Positions 51,621 to 61,079 of a stretch of 64,000 nucleotides of DNA are shown one piece after another. Location of the stretch: contig NC_064619.1 of assembly GCF_023898315.1 (NCBI RefSeq), positions 302,536,150 to 302,600,149 on the forward strand. The letters run 5' to 3'. Each line of letters begins with the position of its first letter. Position 1 is the stretch's first letter. The translations under genes and the position numbers were made by a program. This DNA is from Schistocerca nitens. Lineage: Eukaryota > Arthropoda > Insecta > Orthoptera > Acrididae. The notes beneath the pieces were generated by a model. That model saw only the letters and a program-made list of their open reading frames with translations. It had not been told where the DNA came from and ran no database searches.

Positions 51621-53435
51621 TATTTTTCTGTACCCCATCGTACGTACAGACGAATGACCGTCATACACAGAAATGGCAAAAGCCGTGGGATACCTCGAAA
51701 TATCGCATCGGACCTCCTTTTGACCGGCACAGTGCAGAACTTCGACGTGGCATGGACTCAACAAGTCGTTGGAACCCCCAGCAGAAATATTGAGCAACGC
51801 TGTCCCTATAGCCGTTCATAATTGGGAAAGTGCGAAAATATATGAAAACAGGATCATAAGAAAAAAGTAACATAAATCAGAGCTCACAGGGAAAGAAATA
51901 GGTGTTCGTTTTTCTGCGCTCATTTCAAGAGTGGAGTAACAGAGAATTATTGTGAAGGTGGTTCCATGAAGCCTCTGTCAGAGAGATATGCAGTGCACGA
52001 ATTTGTGCATGAACTACCCTCTCGATTATGTTCCATAAATATTCGATGGGATTCATGTTGGGCGATCTGGATGCCAAAATCATTCGCCCGAACTGTGCAG
52101 AATGGCCTTCAAACCAATAGTGAACAATTGTGGCCCGTTTTTTTGGAACATGAAGTTCATGAATGGCTGCAAATGGTCTCCGCGTAGCCGAACATAATCA
52201 TTTTCATCCAATGATCGGCTCTGTTGGATCAGAGGACCCAGTCCATTCCACGTAAACACAGCGCACGCCATTATAGAGCGACCACCAGCTTACACAGCGT
52301 CTTGTTGACAATTTGGGTCCATGGGTTCGTGGGGTATCCGCTACACTCGATCCCAGCCATCAGTTCTTACCAACTGCAATCTGCCCAGCCCACAATCTTC
52401 CAGTGATCTATCGTAACTGATATAGTCACGAGCTTAGGAGAAGCGCTGCAGGCTTGTTGCGCTTGTAGCAAAGGCACTGGCGTTAGTCGTTTGCTGGCAC
52501 AGCCTATTAACGCCAAATTTCGCAGCAGAGTCCTGACGAATACGTTTCTCGTTACTTCAGACACTTATTTCTGCGGTTATGTCACACAGTGGTACTTGTC
52601 AGTCAGCGCTGACAACTCTACGAAAACGCTGCTTTTTTTTTTACTTTATTGTTATTTTAAAACCTGTACAAATCAGGTAGGCTGGCAGCGGCACACTACG
52701 CCGCTCTTCAGCCATAGCGTTTATAATAGTATAAGAACGGAGAATGAGAATTAACAAAGTGACGGGCAAAAGAGAGAGGTCACAGAGACACAAAAAACAC
52801 GGAGTCGTTCACACGTGACGATAACAACACTGAAAACACGTTGGCACGGCGCACAGAACACTGATGAATCCGACGGCACAAGTGAACGTAGTAGTGGGAC
52901 GGCGGACACCAAAAACACTAAACGGCGTCACACACACGAGACACAGAAGGCGATGATCTCCGGCGCGCGAATGTTCACTATGCGTGTGCGAGTCCGGGGA
53001 CCTGCCAAGAGAGGAGGAGGAGGAAGGGGAGTGGGAGAGCGAGAGGGGAGAGCAGATATGCCACGGGCAGGGGAGAAAGGGAGGAAGGGGGAGGGGAAGC
53101 CCGGGGGAAGAGGGGTGGAGGGAGGGGATGGGGGAAAAGGAAAGAGAAGGGAAGGGAAGAGAAGGGAGGGAGGGTGCCTAAGGAAAGGACACCGGAAGTG
53201 GGGGGTGGGGCAGGGTCAAAGTTGATAGGAGGGGTAGATGGAGGGGAGGAGGACATCATCAGGGAGGGGGAGCTGGCGGAAGCCACCTTGGGAGAGGGTA
53301 AGGAGGGTGGAGAGATGGAGACCGGGTGGGATGTGCAAATACAGGCGCGGCAGTGGGCGGGGGTGGGAGAGGATCGGGGAGACGAGCGGGTGAGGAGGAT
53401 CGAGTTTGCGGGAGGTGTACAGGATCCGCATCCTT

Positions 53436-54525
53436 TCAAGGAAAAGGAGGAGGTGGGGGAAGGGGATAGGGGATGAGATTGTACAGGATCCGCGTGGGGG
53501 AGGGGAGACGGATGCGATAGGCGAGGCGGAGAGCATGACGTTCAAGGATTTGGAGGGATTTATAAAAGGTAGGGGGGACGGAGATCCAAGCCGGATGGGC
53601 ATAACAAAGGATAGGGCGGATGAGGGACTTATAGGTGTGGAGGATGGTGGAGGGGTCCAGACCCCACGTACGGCCGGAGAGGAGCTTGAGGAGACTGAGT
53701 CGGGAGCGTGCCTTGGCTTGGATTGTCCGGAGGTGGGGAGTCCAGGACAGGCGACGGTCGAGGGTAATGCCAAGGTACATAAGGGTGGGAGTGAGGGCGA
53801 TAGGACGGCCATAGATGGTGAGATAGAAATCAAGGAGGCGGAAGGAAGGGGTGGTTTTGCCTACAATGATCGCCTGGGTTTTGGAGGGATTGACCTTGAG
53901 CAACCACTGGTTGCACCAAGCGGTGAACCGGTCAAGATGGGATTGGAGAAAAAAATGGTTCAAATGGCTCTGAGCACTATGGGACTCAACTGCTGAGGTC
54001 ATTAGTCCCCTAGAACTTAGAACTAGTTAAACCTAACTAACCTAAGGACATCACAAACATCCATGCCCGAGGCAGGATTCGAACCTGCGACCGTAGCGGT
54101 CTCGCGGTTCCAGACTGCAGCGCCTTTAACCGCACGGCCACTTCGGCCGGCGGGATTGGAGAAGGTGTTGGGAGCGCTGTAGGGTGGGGGCAACGGCAAG
54201 TAAGGCGGTGTCATCGGCAAACTGGAGAAGGTGGACGGGGGCTGACGGCGGCGGCATGTCCGCTGTGTACAAAAGGTACAGAAGGGGGGAGAGGACGGAG
54301 CCTTGGGGCACACCGGCAGAGGGGAAAAAGGTGTAGGAATCTGTGTCATGGATGGTGACATAGGAAGGACGGCGGGAGAGAAAGGAGCCGATCAGACGGA
54401 CGTAGTTAATGGGAAGGGCGAAGGTTTGGAGCTTGAAGAGGAGACCGGAATGCCATACGCGGTCATAGGCACGTTCGAGGTCCAGGGAGAGGAAGATTGC
54501 GGAGCGACGGGAATTAAGCTGTTCG
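53436..54525 (-). pseudogene. Reverse transcriptase of the jockey-like element, split by a SINE
   Basis: Upstream part (54525-54160): FLSLDLERAYDRVWHSGLLF (motif A), SAGVPQGSVLSPLLYLLYTA (motif B), VHLLQFADDTALLAVAPT (motif C). The SINE follows at LLQS, and the frame resumes with QSHLDRFTAWCNQWLLKVN, MYLGITLDRRLSWTPHL, YKSLIRPILCYAHPAWISV and LERHALRLAYRI (53940-53480). It ends in a proline-rich stretch. Without the SINE the RT frame would be continuous. The endonuclease is lost by 5' truncation. Confidence 0.92.
53951..54151 (-). mobile_element. SINE family A copy inside the jockey-like element
   Basis: Flanked by GGGATTGGAGAA (53939-53950, 54152-54163). Innermost member of a three-level nest. 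Confidence 0.96.
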
Positions 54526-54855
54526 AAAACGCTGCTGCTCTCAGTCATTAAGTGAAGCCCAGTGCTTTGTCAGTGGTGAGAGGTACTGCTTGAAATTTGA
54601 TATTCCTGGCACATTCTTGACACTGTGGATTTCGTAGTACTGAATTCCGTAACGATTTGCGAAATGGAATATCCCGTGCGTCTAGGTCCAAATGCCATTT
54701 CTTTTTAATTCCCGTCGTGCGGCTATAATCGGATACCTGAGTACAAATGACAGCTCCGCCAATACACAGCCCTTTCATACCTTGTGTACGCGATACTACC
54801 GCCATCTGTGTATGTGCCTAGCGCTATCTCACGACTTTTGTCACCTCAGTACAGT

Positions 54856-55379
54856 AAAATAAGAGGGATAAGAGTTTGTACCGGAAGACTGATTTTCTTT
54901 CCAGTCTGCTTTTCGAGGGAGGAACGATCGAGCAATGGTTCTATGAATCCTTCGTCAAAAAATTATGTGTGAACTAGAGAATACTCATTTAGAGTATGTA
55001 GCAGAAAATGTCATATGATAGTGAGACTGAAGTTGGTTCTATGAGGATAATACGCAAAAGATGGGGGAGCCAACTTGATCAAATCACAGCAAGGCATCAT
55101 TTTACTGGAGGTTTCAGTCATATTGGCAAATCTGAGGCAAACCAAACTCAGACAAGTATGCGACATTGCTAAGTGTTCACCCTTATGGTGGTTCCAGATA
55201 GACGCAATTGTTAACAAAGGCTCTGCGATAAGGAAGTTCGGTCAATGATAATTGTTACTACAAGCGCCGGTGAGCGATATTTACTATTACATATTTAGGG
55301 TAAGGTGACGTTGTGTCCATCGCATCTACCGTTTGTCATTGCTGTAGCTACCGGATAAGTAAGTAGGGTCGCTAGTCCT
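54856..55379. other. Unassigned stretch
   Basis: No recognisable element. Short frames have no domain features. Confidence 0.4.
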
Positions 55380-56390
55380 GTGATTAATGTCCATCGCTCG
55401 TCACAAGAAGGAGTGTCTCAGTGGGCACGCCAACACCTAGGAAAAGCTGCAGGTCGGGGCAGACGATTATTATCACGGATGAATTCTTGCTTAGCTTGGA
55501 ACTTTGCAGCAGACGTGTGTTGTTTTCGCGAGAAGCTGGAAATCGTTATGAGTCATCAGACACTTGAGAAAGGACGAAGCAGTGTCCGAGTTAAATATAT
55601 TTTGTGGTGTCACCGCCAGACACCACACTTGTTAGGTGGTAGCCTTTAAATCGGCCGCGGTCCGTTAGTATACGCCGGACCCGCGTGTCGCCACTATCAG
55701 TGATTCCAGACCGAGCGCCGCCACACGGCAGGTCTGGAGAGACTCCCTAGCACTCGCCCCAGTTGTGCAACCGACTTTGCTAGCGATGGTTCACTGACAA
55801 ATTACGCTCTCATTTGCCGAGACGATAGTTAGCATAGCCTTCAGCTACGTCATTTGCTACGACCTAGCAAGGCGCCATTACCAGTTACTATTGATCTTGT
55901 GATTAATGTATAGTCAAGAGCGACGTTCACCATTTATGGATTAAAGTTAAGTATTCCACCAGCTACGTCCGTCTTTTTCTAAATTATAATTTCCTTGTCC
56001 TGTTCCAGACCTCACGCCAGCCTGCGTGAGCTAAAACGCGTGCCTTTCGGCTTCCTCTTGTATCCCGGTGTTGGCTCTCCTGCCAACCAACAACATATTT
56101 TTTAGATGAACGCAGAGATCTCAAGACTTCCCAGGGTGAACAAAAAAAAAAAAAAGGGCGTTATTGACGCTTATGTACGAACTTATGCCTGTACAAGAGG
56201 TGTTCATTTCACCCTACAAGACGACAACACTCGACCACAGAGAGATCGTCTGTTGGACGAATATCTTTGCTAAAGGCTGGGATGTACATGAGAGTTTTTG
56301 CTCTCAGGCAGTTTGGTACTCGCAGATAGTACCCAAAGAACTGATTGCACTAGGGGCAAATTTTCCATGATAGTTGCTATCTGACAGTCC
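55380..56390 (+). pseudogene. Decayed Tc1-like transposon interrupted by a solo LTR
   Basis: Left part: SQWARQHLGKAAGRG then an SRMNS-like remnant of the first catalytic block (SDES), 55410-55490. Right part (56170-56300), after the LTR: CTRGVHFTLQDDNTRPQRDR, the second-Asp block with HA/HR-like ending. The Glu block is unreadable. An A-run (56140-56155) may be a small indel-prone tract. Assignment rests on these two blocks. Confidence 0.55.
55603..56095 (+). repeat. Solo LTR of the Mag-like gypsy family
   Basis: Starts TGTGGTGTCACCGCCAGACA, ends CCAACCAACAACA. Target duplication TATTT at 55598-55602 and 56096-56100. It is closer to the 10.8/16.4-kb LTRs than the 19-kb copy is. It includes AATTTATAATTTCCTTGTCC near the 3' side. 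Confidence 0.95.
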
Positions 56391-56574
56391 CCTGCGAGTA
56401 CTTTTTGTAAGTGTCTGAGGTTATTGCGAGAGCAGATGTCGGAAGCTTTTACACACGGCTGGATGAGAGTGTCTTTGAGAACTGAGAGATCAATCTCTGT
56501 CGTACTTCTGTACGTGAAGGAAGAGGTTGCAATGGAAGAGCGTCGGGCTGCAGCTGCACGTCTAATATTTTTAC

Positions 56575-57108
56575 TGACAAATAAAGAAGAATCCTAAGGA
56601 AATGCAATCCGAAAACAAAGGAAGTAGGTTACAGTACGCTTGTTCGCCCACTGCTTGAATACTGCTCAGCAATGTGGGATCCGTACCAGATAGGGTTGAT
56701 AGAAGAGATAGAGAAAATCCAACGGAGAGCAGCGCGCTTCGCTACAGGATCATTTAGTAATCGCGAAAGCGTTACGGAGATGCTAGATAAACTCCAGTGG
56801 AAGACTCTGCAGGAGAGACGCTCAGTAGCTAGGTACGGGCTTTTGTTGAAGTTTCGAGAACATACCTTCACCGAGGAGTCAAGCAGTATACTGTTCCCTT
56901 CTACGTATATCTCGCGAAGAGACCATGAGGATAAAATCAGAGAGATTAGAGCCTACACAGAGGCATACCGCCAATCCTTCTTTCCACGAACAATACGAGA
57001 CTGGAATAGAAGGGAGAACCGATAGAGGTACTCAAGGTACCCTCCACCACACACCGTCAGGTGGCTTGCGGAGTATGGATGTAGATGTAGATGTAGACGT
57101 AGATCCTA
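56575..57108 (+). mobile_element. Non-LTR retrotransposon 3' end with (GTAGAT)n tail
   Basis: Ends GGAGTATGGATGTAGATGTAG and then GTAGACGTAGAT (57070-57108), a hexanucleotide tail. Preceded by RT C-terminal codons. The 5' truncation is at about 56575. It is a sister of the 48.9-49.7-kb copy, in the opposite orientation. Confidence 0.9.
56590..57025 (+). pseudogene. RT C-terminal region of the non-LTR element
   Basis: Open from about 56590: RRILRKCNPKTKEVGYST, LVRPLLEYCSAMWDPYQIG, KIQRRAARFATGSFSNRES, LQWKTLQERRSVARYGLLLK, STYISRRDHEDKIREIRAYT, then SFFPRTIRDWNRRENR and a stop. The frame is intact through the natural-looking end. The catalytic palm is absent. Confidence 0.9.
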
Positions 57109-57178
57109 TGTTTTCTGATACACATTAATATTCACTAGTAAGAGAAAGTTGGAAGACGTAACTGATTGCATAGTGTAC

Positions 57179-57184
57179 TTTATT
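57179..57184 (-). promoter_or_regulatory. Polyadenylation signal of the serine protease homologue
   Basis: AATAAA on the minus strand, 74 bases past the stop codon. It is the only good candidate before the non-LTR remnant that starts at 57108. Confidence 0.65.
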
Positions 57185-57257
57185 CAAAGCGATTTTTGCT
57201 TACATGTATGTAGAGAAGGACACGTAATTCAATACACTTGCAAAGTAGGTAAGCTAA

Positions 57258-57861
57258 TTAGACTCCAGCATTCTCATAAATCCAGTAGCGCAAAGGGAAA
57301 ATATAGGTGTAGATGCCAGGATAACCGGGTAGTCCACACCCGCTGCTCGCGGAGACGATTCCAACCTGCGTTGAACTGGACATCAGGGGACTGCCCTCGT
57401 CACCCACACAAACGTCCTTGCCGCCTTCACTCACTCCGGCACAGATCATGTTTCTGGTGAGATTGCCGTAGGTGGCATTGCACACGGCGGTGTCTATGAT
57501 TTCGATATCGATGGCCCGGAGTTCAGAGGGGAGGCCGCCGTCAGGGGAGGAGGCGCCCCAGCCGGCGACCGTGGCGGGGCTCCCTGCTGCTGTCTCGTTC
57601 CAGCTGACGGATATGACCTGCACTCCGGGACCGAAGACGAAGTGCTCTAACACCCACAGCACGCCGATGTCGTAGTCGTGGCCATTGTAGTAGTCGTGCC
57701 GTCTTGCCAATTTGACGGTGTGCACGTAGCCGCCGCTGCCCCGGCTCGAACTGCCTGCTCGGAGTCGCATATTCTGGACGGCGCCGTCGACGATGCAACG
57801 GGCGGTAGTCAGCGCCCAGTAGCTGCTCAAGATGGACGCTCCACAGTCGCTGCTGCCGCCT
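57258..57861 (-). CDS. Serine protease homologue (catalytically dead), terminal exon
   Basis: S1-family protease domain, paralogue of the 3.3-kb trypsin-like exon. It starts after the splice acceptor TTTGTGTTTCAG (57873-57862) with one base completing a codon, then GGSSDCGASILSSYWALTTA. His57 is Arg (ARC, codon CGT), Ser195 is Glu (GDEGSP, codon GAG), and the following Gly197 is Ser. The Asp (HDYDIGV) and the pocket Asp (KDVC) remain. The conserved Cys pairs are kept; two N-glycosylation motifs (NET, NAT/NLT) are visible. It ends YWIYENAGV. No stop or frameshift in 200 codons, so it is more likely a working pseudoprotease (as in clip-domain or digestive SPHs) than a dead gene. Upstream exons lie to the right of 57861 and were not found. 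Confidence 0.92.
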
Positions 57862-58089
57862 CTGAAACACAAAAGAACGCCTACACTCGATTCCATAAAA
57901 CAAGTCAAATATAAAAGTGACGATAGCTCAGGGTGTTATGCTCTGAGAGTTACTGACATGAAAATACGGTTCATAAAACGAATTGACACTATGTGATCAA
58001 AGGTATATGAACACATATTAGTGGACATTAATATGGGGAACATTTTCCAATTCATGACAGGGCGGACATAGTAGCCAGTATGTACGGGG
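57862..58089. other. Intron sequence upstream of the homologue exon
   Basis: Begins with the splice acceptor. Part of it (ATGTGATCAAAGGTATATGAACAC, 57990-58013) looks like one end of the Tc1 family seen at 8.8-10.2 kb. No exon is recognisable. Confidence 0.5.
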
Positions 58090-58100
58090 TGACAATTATT

Positions 58101-58301
58101 AGCCGGCCGGGGTGGCCAAGCGGTTAAAGGCGCTACAGTCTGGAACCGCGCGACCGCTACGGTCGCAGGTTCGAATCCTGCCTCGGGCATGGATGTGTGT
58201 GATGTCCTTAGGTTAGTTAGGTTTAAGTAGTTCTAAGTTCTAGGGGACTGATGACCTTAGAAGTTAAGTCCCATAGTGCTCAGAGCCATTTGAACCATTT
58301 T
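58101..58301 (+). mobile_element. SINE family A copy in the homologue's presumed intron
   Basis: Flanked by TGACAATTATT (58090-58100, 58302-58312), near-consensus. It is antisense to the protease homologue. Confidence 0.96.
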
Positions 58302-58318
58302 TGACAATTATTGAACTA

Positions 58319-59137
58319 CAGTAGAGCGTCGATTATCCGAAGTAATTGGGGGACATGGGTGTTCGGAAAACTGGTTTGTTCGGATAAACGAACTGTACAT
58401 GTTTATTTGCCAAAAAGAAGCACTGTACAGTAAATTTATTCATAAAAACAGCCATCGCTTTTAGTATTACAAAGTAACATACAAAGGCATCTTCAGTAGG
58501 AATATATAGTATGTGGCACAGTTTCTTAAACAAAAATATCTACATATTACATGCGCATTTTGCATGAACAATACACACAGTAAACAAAATTAAAGTTTAA
58601 GAAAATCATTTATTTTGCTCTGTCTAAGCAAGCCTACACGCTTACGAGCAGCTAAGTCACGTACTTTTTTCATTACAGATATCTGAAACTGGTCACTTTC
58701 ATCTTGGGCAGCACACAAGTGGTCGTAACAGAGAACAGAAGGTGACTGTTTGCACCATGAGAAGCTCTTCTTGGGGGCGCGCACTCCTTCAACCTGCGCG
58801 GAGCTTCACGCCTCAACTCTAAGCTGGCGCAGCTGTTACTGTGAACAGCTTTGATACTGCCGCTACTTCTACTGCCAGTGCCAAGCCGACAGAAGTGTGC
58901 TGATTGTTGAAATACAGCGACTGGCGGCTTGGCGGGTCAGCAGCGCCTTGTGAAGGCCCCATTAGAAGCAATGTTCCACCAGCGGTGGCCCAGTGCGGCG
59001 ACTACAGTGGGAAACTTGGTTTGGGAGTGAGGGGGATGATGGACGGTAGGGTGGGAGAGTAACAGGTGCGAGCGAGTACACAGTTCGGTTAAGCGGTCGT
59101 TCGGTAGACCGACGTTCGGATAATCGACGCTCTACTG
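58319..59137 (-). mobile_element. Tigger/pogo-type DNA transposon, internally deleted (819 bp)
   Basis: TA at 58317-58318 and 59138-59139. Inverted ends CAGTAGAGCGTCGATTATCC and GGATAATCGACGCTCTACTG match perfectly over 20 bp. The sub-terminal GTTCGGAAAACTGG/GTTCGGATAAACG text is typical of Tigger elements. On the minus strand, 58784-58593 encodes the transposase C-terminus: ISVMKKVRDLAARKR then LLRQSKINDFLKL and a stop. The catalytic domain and most DNA-binding text are deleted. Confidence 0.92.
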
Positions 59138-59139
59138 TA

Positions 59140-59796
59140 TATGAAAAAAAAAAGCGTAAATTAGCTACAACCCACGGCGTGCACACACTTTATTCAACAC
59201 GTAAACGTCACCAGAGATATTCGGATTTAGGTTATGACATGTTCGATATGCCTGCCACCTGTGCATGTCAGGATGTGGCTGGGGTGGAAGTGGGGTCTAA
59301 AAAAGAACAAGTGCTAATGTTTCAATTCCGGCCGGCAAACTGCCTCCCGTTTATTGAGAAAACATTTACTGATTGACCTAGCCGGGGTACATTACGTGAG
59401 TTTACCGGCCCTAATTCGCAAACAGATTGAGCCGGGGCTCGAAAAGTGCACGGAGGCAACCGGCCAATGCGTCTGATCTCGTCGGGGGCCTATCAGTAAA
59501 AGAGGACGATCCACACGCCTTGTCCGCGCAGCTCCGCGCGGTGGGCGCTCACACGTGATCTCCTTGACCTTTCTGACTGGCTGCTGTAGGAGCTCTGCCT
59601 AGGGAAGCGACGCTTCCCTAAGCGTCACCCCGTCAGCAGAAAGGTTGTTTGTTCGTCGAGCACGTGAACAAGCCCTGGGATAGCGGCACATACTGGAAAA
59701 ATCTGATGTGTCGCCAACCCAGGGCCCGTGCACGGATTTGTGAAGATCCATTGCCATCCATAGCTCACGCATTTTTAAAAAAATTTCCCTTTTCTT
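59140..59796. other. Unassigned GC-richer stretch
   Basis: Contains a near-perfect palindrome AGGGAAGCGACGCTTCCCT (59606-59624) and repeated CCGGCC/GCCGGGG text (59330-59470). No frame or element ends recognised; possibly an old LTR. Confidence 0.35.
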
Positions 59797-60265
59797 TTAT
59801 TGAAAATAAAGGACTCCCGTACTCAATCTGTCAGCACCTGTACACACCACTGGCAACGATGTAGGCAGACAAATAGCGAAATTCTGCATTACCCGCTGAA
59901 GTGTCGGAACATCGATGCTGTCGACAATCTCCTGAATGGTTGTTTTCATTTCAGTAATGGTTTTGGGGTTATTGCTGTACACCTTGTCTTTAATATAGCC
60001 TCACAAAAAGGAGCCGCATGTTTTCGGATCCGGAGAATATGGCGACCAATCGAATCCCATACCAGTGGCCTCCGGGTACCCCAGACTCAGAATGCGGTCC
60101 CCAAAGTGCTCCTCCAGGACATCAAAACTCTCCTGCTTCGATGGGGTCGAGCTTCGTCTTGTGTGAACCACATCTTGTCGAAATCAGGGTCACTTTGAAT
60201 AATGGGAATGAAATCATCTTCCAAAACCTTCATGAACCATTCGGTAATCCCCGTATGCATGATGT
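59797..60265 (-). pseudogene. mariner-like (DUF4817-type) transposase, 3' half, decayed
   Basis: The minus strand gives FMKVLEDDFIPIIQSDPDFD, KMWFTQDEARPHRSRRVL (second Asp block; the Gly after Asp is Glu) near 60210-60110, and VYSNNPKTITEMKTTIQEIV then DSIDVPTLQRVMQNF near 59990-59870. The third catalytic block is unreadable. Frames shift several times. Confidence 0.7.
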
Positions 60266-60275
60266 GTAGGTATGT

Positions 60276-60385
60276 GGTGCTTTTTAGTGATTTACGTCAG
60301 GTTTTTTAGTTGTTTGCAGTTTATCATTGTATGATGTTAAATTGCAAACAACTAAAAAACCTGATGTAAATCACTAAAAAGCACC
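60276..60385. repeat. Long inverted repeat (48-bp arms, short loop)
   Basis: Left arm 60276-60323 starts GGTGCTTTTTAGTGATTTAC; right arm 60338-60385 ends GTAAATCACTAAAAAGCACC. Two mismatches by my count. The loop (60324-60337) holds an inner ATCAT/ATGAT pairing. Transcribed from either strand, it would form a strong hairpin. Confidence 0.95.
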
Positions 60386-60480
60386 TGAAGATGAACCTCC
60401 AGGACTCGAAATGCATAGTGCAGTAAATAAACGCAACTTGTGACTGAAGGCGATTTGTTCTTCATTTTACGAAAGTAAAA
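60386..60480 (+). repeat. Penelope-like terminus next to the hairpin
   Basis: CTGAAGATGAACCTCCAGGA then CTCGAAATGC (60385-60413), followed by AGTAAATAAACGCAACTTGT and GACTGAAGGCGATTTGTTCT. This has the CTGAAGA-stem-GAAA order of Penelope-like ends, with a poor stem (CCT/AGG core). The downstream text occurs at the 3' ends of dispersed Penelope-like copies, by my recollection. Confidence 0.4.
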
Positions 60481-60519
60481 CAGTCGCGGACGAAACACTG
60501 AAAAACATTTTCTTTTTGT

Positions 60520-60662
60520 ATTTTTTAAATCTTATGGGACTTAAATGCTAAGATCATCAGTCCCTAAACTTACACACTACTTAACCTAAATTATCCTAAG
60601 GACAAACACACACACCTATGCCCGAGGGAGGACTCAAACCTCCTCTGGGACCAGCCACACAG
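60520..60662 (-). mobile_element. SINE family B copy, 5'-truncated
   Basis: Plus-strand text AAATCTTATGGGACTTAAATGC to GAGGACTCAAACCTCC and CCAGCCACAC. The tRNA-like 5' head beyond box B is missing. Confidence 0.85.
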
Positions 60663-60684
60663 GTATACATTTTTTAAATAAGTA

Positions 60685-60900
60685 TAAATGTAGATGTTGG
60701 TTCCTTCTAAATGTCAAATCTCCGGAAGTTCTTCGTGGATTGCTCTGAAATTTTGACACAACATTGCACACCATCTGGTATAAATGTAATATATAAGTGG
60801 AAACGTTATAAAGATGTAAATGTTGGTTTGTTCAAAATCGTTAACCTCCGAAAGTTCTTGATCGATTGTTTTGAAGTTTTGAAACAAAGTTAAATTCTTA
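60685..60900. repeat. Diverged tandem repeat, about 125-bp period
   Basis: 60690-60760 (TGTAGATGTTGGTTCCTTCT, then CTCCGGAAGTTCTTCGTGGA and GAAATTTTGACACAAC) is repeated at 60815-60890 (TGTAAATGTTGGTTTGTTCA, CTCCGAAAGTTCTTGATCGA, GAAGTTTTGAAACAAA). Two units, no coding. Confidence 0.8.
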
Positions 60901-61079
60901 TAAGAGCGTGTTTTAGGTAACCAATTTTTTAATATACGTATTTCTTATTATATGAACACAAGAAAATAGTTAATGTAGAGTACTGAAATTTCGGGAATAT
61001 TTTTGTCTAGGAAACATATGTATCTAATTAACATTGCAAGATCACAGATTAATGTAAGTGTGAGAGAAGTCATTGAAAT
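60901..61079. other. Unassigned AT-rich stretch
   Basis: Nothing recognisable. Confidence 0.4.

Larger units (their letters stand above)
52632..54525 (-). mobile_element. jockey-like non-LTR retrotransposon, 5'-truncated
   Basis: Perfect 13-bp target duplication CGAAAACGCTGCT (52619-52631, 54526-54538). The 3' end is a poly(A) tail on the minus strand (T-run at 52632-52641). The 3' third (52980-53500) is strongly G-rich on the plus strand. It contains a family A SINE at 53951-54151. Confidence 0.95.
51640..54855 (-). mobile_element. Tc1-like transposon with nested jockey-like element and SINE
   Basis: Plus-strand text 51690-52630 is antisense to a Tc1 transposase family I recognise (GGACCTCCTTTTGACCGGCA near the 3' end; TTCGATGGGATTCATGTTGG; GGGTCCATGGGTTCGTGGGG). 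It breaks at ACTCTACGAAAACGCTGCT and resumes at 54526 with the same CGAAAACGCTGCT, then TCTCAGTCATTAAGTGAAGC to the N-terminal region (CTTTTTAATTCCCGTCGTGC) and the end CTTTTGTCACCTCAGTACAG. Without the insertion it is about 1.3 kb. Coding is degraded by stops and frameshifts. Confidence 0.88.

Noticed and set aside
52815-53996. Plus-strand Gly/Glu/Arg-rich open frames (52815-53225, 53174-53476, 53406-53996)
   Set aside because: They are antisense to the jockey-like element's RT and proline-rich 3' part; their length follows from base composition.
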